Shown: piece by piece, positions 1-10,101 of the stretch
How the letters are laid out: every line of letters begins with the position of its first letter
How positions within the stretch are numbered: position 1 is the first letter of the stretch
Origin: Phoronis australis
Taxonomy: Eukaryota; Phoronida; Phoronidae
DNA length: 62,000 bases
Direction: 5' to 3'
NCBI GenBank assembly: GCA_002633005.1
Contig: NMRA01000014.1
Coordinates: 624,970 to 686,969 of the forward strand
Notes under the pieces: model-generated
What the model was told of the DNA's origin: nothing
Databases searched by the model: none
Seen by the model: only the letters and a program-made list of their open reading frames with translations
Translations under genes and position numbers: made by a program

Positions 1-30
1 CTCTCTCTCTCTCTCTCTCCCTCTCTCTCG
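1..30. repeat. CT microsatellite
   Basis: The window opens inside a (CT)n tract with a few CC interruptions. It lies in the intron upstream of the first FN3 exon and its left edge is cut by the window. Confidence 0.9.
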
Positions 31-108
31 TTCATCTTCAAATGTCAATGTCACCTAGCTGTGTGGACATCCATCATGTGATATAGTTTAATGTGGTTTG
101 TCCTTTAG

Positions 109-390
109 CCTTGTCCAAGCCCAGCTCAGTAGAACTTGTCGAGACAGGACCGTACCACATAAAAGTGCGATGGACTGATTCAGGTGACCCGAAGTATTCC
201 TACAAGTTGGACTGCACTGATGTCTGGGATCCTACAGCGACAACGTCTGAAACAAACGTATTTGTTAATGGGTCTGTTGGACAATGTTATAATCTGACAC
301 CAGGATCAATTTACCGGGTCAAACTTTTCAGATTTTATGATAAAACTAGGATTAGCCCTCCTAGGCATCTCATTGGATACGCAAGGACGG
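109..390 (+). CDS. FN3-module exon 1 of a multi-domain extracellular or receptor gene
   Basis: This internal exon encodes one fibronectin type III module, an extracellular beta-sandwich used for adhesion or ligand binding. It is preceded by a pyrimidine-rich acceptor (TTTGTCCTTTAG) and followed by a consensus donor (G|GTAAGT). It is 282 bases, exactly 94 codons, and both borders are phase 1, so the exon is a symmetric, shuffle-able module. FN3 landmarks are visible: a proline-rich start, the strand-B tryptophan (VRW), and a tyrosine-corner segment (LTPGSIYRVKL). Two extra cysteines (in YKLDC and GQCYNL) are unusual for FN3 and recur in the next two exons, suggesting a family-specific disulfide. 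Two N-glycosylation sequons are present (NGS and NLT). The next exon is 4.8 kb downstream. The gene is not recognised further; receptor phosphatase-like or adhesion proteins are possible hosts. Confidence 0.82.
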
Positions 391-809
391 GTAAGTACAT
401 TTGGTATAACTGTATATGAATATGAGACTCACCTACAGGGAAATTACGAAGTCACAAATGAGGTCCGCGAAGGCCACTAGGCTTAAACATAGTTCTAGTG
501 GCAGCTCCCTAATGATTTCAGCAGTCTCAAATGTGTTTTGTTTATTTGACTTGCTAATATAAAATTCTGCCGAGAGAAACGAAAATGGGCAGTAGATATC
601 ATTCCAGCTACTGAGCATTGCGTAACTAGGAATCGCTTTTATCGCGGAATATTCCCATGTGAGTCTACAAATAGAACAGTCTTTCCGAAAACATTTACTT
701 GCTTTTGCTAGTTCTTCTATAATGCAAACAACATGTTAACAATGTGCCAATAAATGATTTCTTCGGAGTATTTTTGAAGAAAATGATTGACATCTGGCAC
801 CCTTGATGT

Positions 810-1575
810 GCGTCCACATATTTATATGTGGACGCATTATTCCGTCATCTCCGTCCGTCCGTCCGTCCGTCCGTCCGTCCGTCTGGGTGGCGTCCGTCTG
901 GGCGGCGTCCGTCCGGCGTACGCTGCTCTATCTCCAACCCTTTGACATACATGTACGTTATTGAAATTTACCATATGTGTTCCATTTATGAATGGGACGG
1001 CATTAGCGAAATTTCGGATGGATCCGACTACCGGTGTGCTCCCTATTGGTAATTTTATTTTTTGCGCTTACCTTTGTATCTTCAAAAGTCCTCAACGGCT
1101 TTCATGAAATTTGGTATGCAGGCACCTATTAGTGAGGTGACGCTAGTTCTCCCGTATTCGGATGAATTCGACGTAGTTTGCGCCACCTAGTGGCCATTTT
1201 TACTTTTTTCTAGTCTGTTTTTTGCATCCACCCCTCTATCAACCAAACCGCTCAAAGGATGATTGTGGAAATTGACGTGTATTTGCTTACTATGAAGAAG
1301 ACTATTGACGATGATTTTCCGACGATTTCGACTACTGTGGCGCCTCCTAGTGGTAGTTTTGTTTTTTTTGCGCATATGGCTGTATCTCCTAAACCGTTCG
1401 CAGGATTTTTACAAAATTTCGTAAGTATAATTTCATGATGTTAACAACTGAGGATGACGACTTTTTGGACAGATCCGACTACCGGTGTACCACATAGTGG
1501 TATTTTTTTACGATTACCTTTGTATATTCAAAAGTCCTTGACGGATTTTCATGAAATTTATTATGTAGGCAAAAA
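810..1575 (+). repeat. Dispersed repeat block A with hairpin head and CTCF-like words
   Basis: The block begins with a perfect hairpin at 810-835 (12-base arms, 2-base spacer), then a (GTCC)n tract at 851-883. A diverged tandem array follows, whose units contain phrases such as TGTATCTCC, GGATTTTCATGAAATTTGG and a word of the form GYGCCNCCTAGTGG. That word occurs at 1036-1049 (degenerate), 1180-1193, 1340-1353 and 1487-1500 (degenerate), i.e. spacings of 144, 160 and 147 bases. Related blocks lie at 30105-31240 and 39125-40030. No coding sequence is evident. Confidence 0.75.
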
Positions 1576-2733
1576 AAATCCGTGATATGTCATGTTCCCA
1601 TTTCTGCCAAACGTTCTCCTGCAGACACTCGTTAAACGCTGTTTATAATACCAGGTTTGAAGTTCCCGTCCGTAATACATGGAGCTGAACGCCTGTCCAC
1701 CAAATGCGTGATTGTCATCTGGTGGGTTTATGATTTTCAATATGTCCCGGCTATTGCGAAAGTTAGCAACTAGTATTAACATTTTTTTCTCATTTGACCA
1801 AAGAAGTTGTACATATAACGGCTTGTCTTTTTATAACCTGACACATGTGCATGAAATTCACAGTCGGAATAAATATAAAAATAGTATATTGGTCTAATAA
1901 ACCGTTTTAACATTACACTTTGCCTATCTGCCAAGCTCTTTAGTCTGCTATCCGCGGTAGATGTTCTATTTCATCTACCATCTACCGCCGGTACCAGGAA
2001 TATTCTTCTGAGTTTGTGAGAACGCCGTCTACTACTTAGCATGGATGCCGGTTAAATCCATATAAATTGCCATTTTGACTGGAGCTTTTCAAATAATACA
2101 TAAAATACTAATTTTGACGTAGAAGTATTAAGTAAATTGTTTGGCAAAAGCACACACGTAAAGTTCCCCTGCAGCCGGAGACCAACGCAATATGTTGCGC
2201 TTAGCCTCATTGTGGGGATATAAATTTGCACACGTGCAAATGTACACCCGACGCATGTGAAGGCACTTAAATTTACACATGGCTACAAAACTAAAAAGTC
2301 CCACTGCGAAACTGTTTACTTGATGTTGTCTCTTGTTAATACAACCCCAGTTCCCATTAAACGTCCAACACATTTTCTACAGTACGATCGCATATGATTT
2401 GAAACAAAGTTTCATTCAAATACAGCTTCTGTTTCCCCGCCGCCACCGTAGCCGCTGCTGTTATTGCTCTTGTTGCAGCTCCCTCAAACTTTCAAGCGGC
2501 TTTTTATGCCACGATTTCACTAGAAAAGCTCCTCCATGATGGGCAACAGCAGAATACTTATACTTATTTTCTAAACCTGGGCGATTCAGCCTTTTGGTTC
2601 TGATTTGCAATAGTTCGTTGTTTTACTTTGAACGCTGAATTTCCAAAAGTCAGCGCGCCATGAGCGGGATCGGACAAGCAATATTTTCTTTACATCTAAT
2701 CAGTATCAGTAAGCACACGCCAGAACAATCGAC

Positions 2734-4374
2734 TTACTTGGAGAGCCAGTAGGAGTTTATTCACAATTTCGAGTGCAAAAGGTTTGAGTGCCTAATTCTT
2801 GTGTAAATCACCTACCATTGAAGGAAAGGGCTCAATCCTTGGCTTGGGTCTCTGTGGGGTCCAAATGGTGGCAACATCCTTTTCAAGTTTACTTCAATCT
2901 AATCACCACCCAAACCAAAATGATGCAACTTAAGACGCGAAAATGTCTGGGGTTATTAATTAAGAAGATTACTAATTAATGACCAATTAACGATTTATTT
3001 AAACTTTCAAGTGCAACAACAATTCTTTTTCCAAAAGATAGTTCAGTAACTCTGGACACAATATCAACAACTTAAGAAGCGATTTTTCCTGGGGTTTGTA
3101 GATAAGACGGGGGGGGGTGCTTTGACCCAAGGGGATAAGACGACCCCAGAAATGAACTTGTATAAACGAGGAATTGCGAAAATTTTGATTAATACTATAG
3201 ATAAAACATTATTTCAAATAAACAAAAATAGTTATGGAAAACTTTTGGGCTGTGAATTACGACACTTATTAATTAATGACCATTTTTTGTGATGGGTTGG
3301 CTCAGTTTAGGCAAATAATGAACAACTTGCTTCGACAATTTATCTTGGTGAAAACGTGTGTTAAAAGCAAGCCACATTGGCGTAGTATCTAAATTGAGGT
3401 TGTGGCATACGAGGAACAGTCTGTTCAATTTTCGTGCGCGACCAGAAATTTCAGAAAGCTTGCTAAACTCGGTATCAGAGTATTGAAACTGGTTCACCCG
3501 TGGCTTCTTGCGATTAAATAAATACTTAATTAGCTGCTCGACAATTAACAGTTCTTAATTAATACGATTAGACATTTCATTTCTTAGGTTGCGAATGACT
3601 TTTGTTCCTTAGGATTAAAATTTTATTGACAGCATCAATCAAACTGTTTGCACTTCCCTTTTACGCAAGTTTAGTATTGTCTCTCGGAGTCGAGACACCC
3701 ACGTGTTATCTGCAAACCACAGATAAAATTGCGTCTTAACTTGTGGATGTGGTGTACTAAAGAAAAAGAATTTTTGTTGCACTTAAAAAGTTTAAATATA
3801 TCGTTAATTAGTCATTAATAAATAAGTGTCTTAATTAACAACACAAAAGTTTTTCATGTCATGACTGGTATTTTTGTTCATTTAAATTAATGCTTTATCC
3901 ATAGTAGTATTCAAAATTTACGCATTTCCTTTTATACACGTTCATTTTGGGGGTCCTCTTATCCTCTGGGGTCAAAACAACCCCCGTCTCATCTGCAAAC
4001 CCCAGAAAAAACCGCGTCTTAAATTGTGGATTTGGTTCCGAAGTTACTAAATTATCTTTTGTTGCATCTAAAAGTTGTGTGACTAATTTGTAGGCGTCTT
4101 AATAACTACAGACAATTTCACGTCTTAAAGTTGCATCATTTTAATTTGGGTGGTGATTACAATGAAATAAACTTGAAACGGATATTACACTCGAAATGTT
4201 AATTAAATGGAATTTTAAGCCCTCTTTTGGGCCCCACATGTACCAATTAAAGCTCAGTATTGCGCAAATTAAGACGCACCTTTCCTTCAATGGTTGGTGA
4301 TTTATAATAGAATTTAGCACTTAAACCTTTTGCATTCAAAAGTGTGAATAAACTCCTGCTGGCTCCCCAAGTAA
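2734..4374. mobile_element. Palindromic foldback-type element, about 1.64 kb
   Basis: The two halves are diverged inverted copies of each other. The left end TTACTTGG plus AGAGCCAGTAGG mirrors the right end at 4374. The segment 2880-2940 mirrors 4123-4180, and 3092-3285 mirrors 3812-4022, leaving a loop of about 0.5 kb. The arms contain shared phrases (rich in AAGACG and CCCCAG) and AATTAATGACC at the arm-loop border. No transposase ORF is present, so this is a non-autonomous foldback or large MITE sitting in an FN3 intron. No clear target duplication was seen, so the superfamily is unknown. Confidence 0.75.
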
Positions 4375-5146
4375 ATAGAAGAAATATGGTGATCGCAAAC
4401 AGTAATTCGGACGCCATTATTCATAGGCGACTTCCATCTGTACCATTATTAGACCGCCACATACATGTAAGAAATCACAAATTTAACATTCGGGTGATGT
4501 CCATGTGAAAAATTACGCCAGATGACAAGCGGTTGTGGCTGCACTAATTTCGTGTATGCATTGATAAAAGAAAAAAGTGTTTCCGTAATTCAGGCATGTT
4601 ACCAACAGCGCGATACAGAATCCTGCATCGATTACAACTTGACTCCAACGTGACAAGTAGATTGTCTTCTTGGTTTGTAATGCATTTGAGAAGTATTTGG
4701 CAAAATTAGTAGTCCCTTGGAACATTTGATCTGGCATTTCACAGTTCCTAGTGTTTGAGATTTCCATTTTAAATGCATTTTGCCACCACACCATCGATCG
4801 TTTTTGATATGTCCAATATTTGCTGCTTGCAAAACAATTCCATATGGATCTAAATCCGAATCTCAAAACTATACAGATACAAAGCATTGTTCTTAGATAA
4901 AATCCTCTATTTACTAGCAAGCGCTACTCGTGTCGATTTTGCAACAAATCGTATACAGTAGTAAGCGCAATTAATATTTTTTATTTTGCCCCATACGAAC
5001 GCGATTTAAAATTACCTGTTCACTGGGGGTAGATTTGCTTCTGGTGTACTTTTACATACAGGCGTGTAAAAGCTCTGCATGTAAACGGAACTTTATTCAA
5101 TAAAAAGATCTGCTTGGTATTTTGATTTTATTGCAATATGTTTCAG

Positions 5147-5425
5147 ATTTGTACCCTCCGGCTATTATCCCAGATACACGCACTTCAACATCTTTGGTTT
5201 TCACGTTAACGCCAGCGCCTGGTAAGAAGGAAGGATATCGTGTGAAGTGCATCCCGAACGACATGTCGGCTAGGTCGTTTGAGACCGTTATCGATGCAGA
5301 TAAGACTAAGTTCACATGTGCCCAACTGACGTCAGGAACTGAGTACACCGTCCGTGTGGTCACATTTATGCAAGGTTTTGCCGACTCGATAGCCACCACG
5401 GCATCAGGAAATGATACAAACACAG
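5147..5425 (+). CDS. FN3-module exon 2, with probable GC donor
   Basis: This is the second FN3 exon of the same gene. The acceptor is a good TATGTTTCAG. The reading frame gives a 93-codon module if the exon ends at 5425, which keeps the phase 1-1 symmetry of its neighbours and joins in frame to exon 3. The donor there is AG|GCTGGT, a GC rather than GT donor. The nearest GT (5430-5431) would leave phase 2 and break the frame. The module keeps the tyrosine-corner segment (LTSGTEYTVRV) and the extra cysteine pair (VKC, FTC), but the strand-B tryptophan is replaced (LVFTL). The exon is conserved in structure, so I treat it as real; a decayed donor is the alternative. Confidence 0.75.
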
Positions 5426-6092
5426 GCTGGTATCTTTTGGTATATCATCACTTAAACGTAGTATGGAACATAAGATACTGTATGCCAACTTCCACGTGTG
5501 ATCCAAGAATTCTAGTGATAGATAGATCTTGATACAGCGAGATTTCAAGGGACAGGCCGCGAGAGGTTTAATTACTTGTGGTTGTGCACTCGATGGAGGT
5601 TTTTTGAGTGGTATTGTTATCAGATATAGCCTTTATCAGGCAACTCCTACAACATTCGAGGCTTTATTCATTTTCATCAATACATTCATTACCAATGAGT
5701 AAAACTGCAATGTAAATCTAAGTAAACGCATGCATACACGCACGCAATGGCCGATTAAAGACGGATGCAACCTTTTTCTATGTCATTTTGAGCTAAAATA
5801 AGGTTGGTTGGTTATCCTAGACATATTTTCTACTTAATTACAGCTTTTCGTAATTTCATAAATTACTCGTCCGTTACTCCGGAAGTGACATTTTAGGAGG
5901 CAAGCGTTTCTCGCCACTTGGTTTTGCGTTGACTTTACCGTGCGAATCTGTTCTATTCCACTTTTGTTTTGTGCTGTTTTTCAACAATTGTCGCCACCAC
6001 TTTCCATCGGCAAGTATTCTGCGGCAAGATAGGTTAGTAGAGAACTCAACTACGTTGGATTTAGAGATTGTTTAGTGTGTTGTAAGCTGAAA

Positions 6093-6488
6093 ATGGCTGG
6101 AGTCGGTGACCCGTATCACAATGACAGTAGTGTGAGTGACGAAGACCTTGTTCACAGCAGTGGTGAGGAGGAATTTTTTCACGCACATTCAGTGGGTGGG
6201 TACATGTTTGAGCCCGAGTATAACGAAGCAGAGTACGCACAGGCACAGGCAGCTGTTGAGAGAAACGAGGCGGCTACTGAGGACAGACGTGGTGACACAT
6301 CTTGGTGCAAATGCACTGTGTGCGTTGTTATGCCTACCTCAATGGAATGCTTGTGCTGTTCAGAGTTCGACGAGGCCAAGCCACTACTGGATATGGTTAA
6401 GTGGACCTCCGGCATACCACGGACAGATGAACAACTGTCCCACTTGCCAGAGTGTCCCGCGACACACTCCCACGGGATGGTGACCTGA
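6093..6488 (+). CDS. P2X7 C-terminal-domain-like protein, truncated, transposon-borne
   Basis: A 131-residue ORF starting at the ATG following TGTAAGCTGAAA. Residues 1-70 are acidic and low in complexity. Residues 71-89 read WCKCTVCVVMPTSMECLCC, matching the cysteine-rich signature of the intracellular P2RX7 C-terminal (ballast-like) domain, which coordinates zinc in the vertebrate receptor. No channel or transmembrane segment is present, so this is not a P2X receptor; many invertebrate proteins labelled P2X7-like carry only this domain. After about residue 103 the frame runs into sequence that is antisense to the THAP gene, so the natural C-terminal half has been deleted. It lies convergent to the THAP ORF and inside the same inverted repeats. 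Role within the element unknown. Confidence 0.65.
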   Translation: MAGVGDPYHNDSSVSDEDLVHSSGEEEFFHAHSVGGYMFEPEYNEAEYAQAQAAVERNEAATEDRRGDTSWCKCTVCVVMPTSMECLCCSEFDEAKPLLDMVKWTSGIPRTDEQLSHLPECPATHSHGMVT

Positions 6489-7184
6489 GCACCCAAACTG
6501 CTTACACCGTGTCGTGTGACTCCCTCGCCACACACCTGGCACCTTCTAAATAGCTCCAACACTTTAAACAAGTCCACAATAAACTTTTCAAAGTTTGGCT
6601 CACCGATCTGTTCACTGGACGAAGAACTGTCCCCTTCACTGGGTGTAGAACTGAGCCTGTAATCACCCCCACTATCCAATATCGCTGCAGGGCTGCTTAG
6701 AGGCTCTGGGCTGGAGAAAACAGCACAGGGCGAATAATTACTGGTTCCAGGAATTGCACGCTCTGGGGTACGTTCGAAGGCACTGGTGACAGTAGATGTA
6801 GTGCCTCCACTGGCTCCAGTCACTGTACTGGCCATAGCTCGCGAGACTTCTCGCTTCAAAAACGCAATTCTCGGGGGTGGCGACGGGGCTCTGCGGGGAA
6901 TCAACACAGACGGAATGGCATCCTTCTTCAGACGTTGTTTCGCAGGAACCTTCATCAGTTCAGCGTACAAATCCCTTTCGTTATCGGCCGGCAGAAAGTG
7001 CTTGCCACACAAAAGGTAATTCTCCACTGCTTTGTACATTGCGTGGACGGGTAACGCTGCGTTCTTCACACGAACGAGCCAAGTACGGCGAAGTGTGTCA
7101 TCCATCGGAAAGCGATGCAAAGGTACTCCCAAAGCGCGCGTGAGCTGATAATTAGTACAACCTGGTATGCAGCAACAGTGACAT
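6425..7184 (-). pseudogene. THAP-domain protein of the TTAA element, copy 1
   Basis: The minus-strand frame encodes a THAP zinc finger: CIPGC (C-x4-C not far from the start), the RFP and RRTW segments, CGKHF (C-x2-H) and the terminal AIPSVL motif. A serine/proline-rich linker and a second cysteine motif (CQVCGEG ... WECVAGHSGKW) follow. THAP fingers bind DNA and are found in P-element and Kolobok transposases. The ATG conserved with copy 2 is at 7184, but a one-base deletion just after it puts the start out of frame. Downstream the homology stops at about 6425 where the P2X7-like gene is joined; the open frame continues to 6179 only as antisense. The catalytic part of a transposase is absent. 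The frame is otherwise open for over 250 codons, so the copy is fairly young. Confidence 0.7.
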
Positions 7185-7456
7185 GTTGACTGACTAGTAA
7201 ATGAAAGCAAACGACGACGGAACTTAACACAACCGAGGTAGAACAATGACTGACTCGGCAGCTCTCACAGTCAGACTACTGTATGAAAAGAAATTGGCGC
7301 TAAATGCTTGCCTCCTAAAACGTCACTTCCGGAGTAACGGACGAGTAATTCATGAAACTACGAAAAGCTGAAATTAAGTGTAAAATATGTCTAGGATAAC
7401 CAACCAACCTTATTTTAGCTCAAAATGACATGGAAAAAGGTTGCCTTCGCCTTTAA

Positions 7457-9843
7457 TTTTCAATAACGTGAGCAAATTCTTACCATATATTTCTAAATCT
7501 ATCAAACTGTCTATTTTTTCGAATAATATACTTCTCTGTGAGATAATAATGTTTTAAACTATTAACAAAAGCATTAATAGAGGCTCCTTACGCCAATGTC
7601 TATATGAGCTCAAGCCAAACTGACTAACCGTCCTAATCGATTCACAAAATTAATTCGTGTGACTTAGCCACGCTTCCCCTTACAAAAATGAACTTAAGTT
7701 TTCATCGAAAAACTTAAGTTTTTGGTCTGAAATCTTATTCGGTAATTTCCCATATTATTCATGGATTTTAAAAAATTGGAGTACGAATGATATTTAAAAT
7801 TTAAAAAACAACAATGATGTTCGTTTTCCTTTTACTCGCTAGTTTTTTACTTGAAAACTAGTGCACCAACCTGCGCTTTGTTTAAACATTCGACTATGCC
7901 CATGCATAGCAACGATGAGTGTGTGAAGACAAGAAGTCTCACCAACGAATGTGTGTTGCCAAGTTACGGGCAAGCACAAAAGAGGTTTGAAAAGAGTTAT
8001 CTCCACCAAGCCCCTTGTATTCTCAAAGAGAACATTGCCACAAGATATTGTACGACCTAGTTATGGAAGACGCGGTATGACCAAAGTCGCATTATGCGCA
8101 AAGTCATTGGATAACTCCAGATCATTTCATGCAACGAAGCTCAGCCAAGGGACGACATTGAACAACCTTATCGCGGCCAGAAACAGTCATATGAAAGGTC
8201 TTAATCTGCGAATGTTAATTCACCAGCTCTGTCTTCTCCCTGGCCTTGTTGATTTGGCAAAAAGCAACCCTCATTGCGCAAGGTTAAGGAAAGTATTCTC
8301 ATTTTGGTGAGCATAATGCAAGAGTTAACTGTCGCCAGGAAGATGAAAGTTTGGTAAGACTACACCTAACAATCTTAGTTACCAGAGTCATAGAGGCTTT
8401 TCGTCACTCAGATTTAAAGTGGAATCCGAGGTCGCCGATGACACAGGCATGACTGAACTACTTGTTGCTTCCTCATATCCCCGAGAGAGCAACTGACTCA
8501 CTAAGCCTAACATAGCACGCGAGCCATGACTGGGGGTTGTGTCTCTCGGTAACTTCCCTTAAAATTAAGTACGCGTTGGCGCCTTTTGTCTATGGTTAGG
8601 TTGGAATCAAACATCTTACCTCGTTATTCTTCCCGCAGGATTTAAGTACACGTATCAACAGTCAACAAATTGTAACACGGACATATCATTACCTTTTTTG
8701 TTACGAGACATCATATGGCTAATTTCTTACTTCGTCTCTTCCTATGTGAATGTTTAGTTTTAATGAATACACTGTCATTCATTAATAATAATGAATTATG
8801 CAATAAATCTTTTTAAAGTTTTTGTATTGTTTGACAACAAAACAGAAATTAAGCTCCGATTGCAGTTGCGTTCAAGAAGTCGACAATTCATGATCTGAAA
8901 CAAAGCAGCTAAGCAACACATATATCAACAGAAAACTAAAAATTATTTCTCACACGCCATATTTCGCTGACATTCTGAAACAAAACAAAGTCCACAAAGA
9001 TTTCTCAACCAATTTATATCAGCAGTTATATTTCAACTGTTTTTCCTGTTACGTACAACCTTCGAAAAATGACCAAATTTGGCTAGTTTTGGTGTGTCAT
9101 ATCTCAGGAAAGATTGTTCGTATTTTTATGGAACTTTCGGAGAGCATACTTTAAGCACTGTTCACTAAAATGCTTGAAAGAATGGTTTTTTAAAATGGTC
9201 CATTTCTGCATGAAGGCCTATAGAATATAGGACTGTTTTCTACGGATGCACCGTTTTTTTGCTACATTTTACAGTAGACATTGAGGCGGGTTGGTATAAA
9301 GTCACCAATACAATTTTACAGACTTTCTAGTTTCCGTTTCACTGAATTAAAACTAATTGATAATCATTGACGTATATGCACCTAAAATTCTTATGAAAGA
9401 TTCCTTATAAACATTGATAGCAAAATATTCCATAAACACTGAAGCAAGTTGGTCGAAAGAAATCTTTGTTGATAACAATTTTAAATTATTTGTTGGTAAG
9501 AAACAAGCATTTTATGAAACACAGCTAGCATTCCATTCAGTCAGTTCTGTAATCACCGTAAGCATTTCGTGGTACTACAGCAGTGGAAACTAAAAGTGCC
9601 GATCCAGATCCTCTAAAGGATACACTTGTGTGTCGAAAAGTAGAATAAAAAACAACAGCAATGGATCACTGAATTTTTCGGATATAATAACATACTTTGT
9701 CAATAGAAAAAAAATCTGTTGACAAAGGATGTTATTATGTCCGAAAATTTCAGTAATTCAATATCGTTGTTTTATTAACGTATATTTATTCTGCCATTTG
9801 GTTATCTGTTATCACTACTATTTATTATTGATGTTTAACACAG
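7457..9843. other. Intronic stretch without recognised gene
   Basis: The rest of the intron before FN3 exon 3. AT-rich sequence; short open frames near 7850-8310 have no recognisable motif and were not called. Confidence 0.6.
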
Positions 9844-10101
9844 AGCTGCTTCCACCAACAAATGTTGAACTTTGGAGAACGCGGGCAACACAAATTCACG
9901 CAAGATGGCAGAGGGTGCCTAGAGTTGACAGTTACTTGCTTCGTTGTCAGGACGTAAACGATCAAGGGACAGAGACGATCGTGGAGTCATCTAATCTTAC
10001 AGGTGTTTGCACCGGTCTCCGCCCATATACATTCTACCGAGTTACCGTTATAAGTCAAAAGGAGGGATTTCCCAGCAAATCTTCCAGGCAACTCGGAACA
10101 G
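9844..10101 (+). CDS. FN3-module exon 3
   Basis: The third FN3 exon of the gene. Acceptor TTTAACACAG, donor AACAG|GTGGGT, 258 bases or 86 codons, phase 1 on both sides. The module has the strand-B tryptophan (HARW), the tyrosine-corner segment (LRPYTFYRVTV), the same extra cysteine pair (YLLRC and GVCTGL) and an NLT sequon. The three exons share the order proline-rich start, W (or F), YxxxC, CxxL, YRV, which supports tandem duplication of one module. No further FN3 exon was found downstream in the window, so later exons encode other parts or lie outside recognisable sequence. Confidence 0.82.

Larger units (their letters stand above)
391..5146 (+). other. Intron between FN3 exons 1 and 2
   Basis: A 4.76-kb intron bounded by GTAAGT and TTTCAG. 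It contains the CTCF-like repeat block A and the 1.64-kb foldback element. The stretches 391-809, 1576-2733 and 4375-5146 show no gene I can support. A short imperfect inverted repeat occurs near 1950-1990. Confidence 0.75.
5759..7452. mobile_element. TTAA-flanked THAP transposon, copy 1 (Kolobok-like, non-autonomous)
   Basis: The element is flanked by TTAA at 5755-5758 and 7453-7456. Its ends are inverted: AGACGGATGCAACC on the left and, read inward, AGGCGAAGGCAACC on the right. Similarity between the ends continues for roughly 140 bases (about 5759-5900 and 7310-7452), including ACTCCGGAAGTGAC. Inside are two convergent genes: a plus-strand P2X7-C-terminus-like ORF at the left and a minus-strand THAP-domain ORF at the right, fused at about 6415-6430 by an internal deletion. 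No DDE catalytic domain is present. TTAA duplication with a THAP protein is the known combination of the Kolobok superfamily; piggyBac also uses TTAA but has CCC-type ends. A second copy is at 55166-56509. It sits in the intron between FN3 exons 2 and 3. Confidence 0.85.

Noticed and set aside
810-1575. CRISPR array
   Set aside because: The units are long, diverged and without regular spacers; the context is an animal genome.
4513-4920. 135-residue minus-strand ORF
   Set aside because: No motif, no splice context and an overlapping rival frame; it lies in intronic sequence.
5426-5439. GT at 5430-5431 as the donor of FN3 exon 2
   Set aside because: It leaves phase 2 and breaks the frame into exon 3; the GC at 5426 preserves phase 1.
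6179-6424. C-terminal extension of the long minus-strand THAP frame
   Set aside because: It is antisense to the P2X7-like ORF and is not shared with copy 2, so the open frame there is accidental.
6093-6488. A P2X receptor gene
   Set aside because: Only the cysteine-rich C-terminal motif is present; there is no channel domain or membrane segment, and it lies within a transposon.
7951-8310. 119-residue plus-strand ORF
   Set aside because: No recognisable domain and composition like the surrounding intron.
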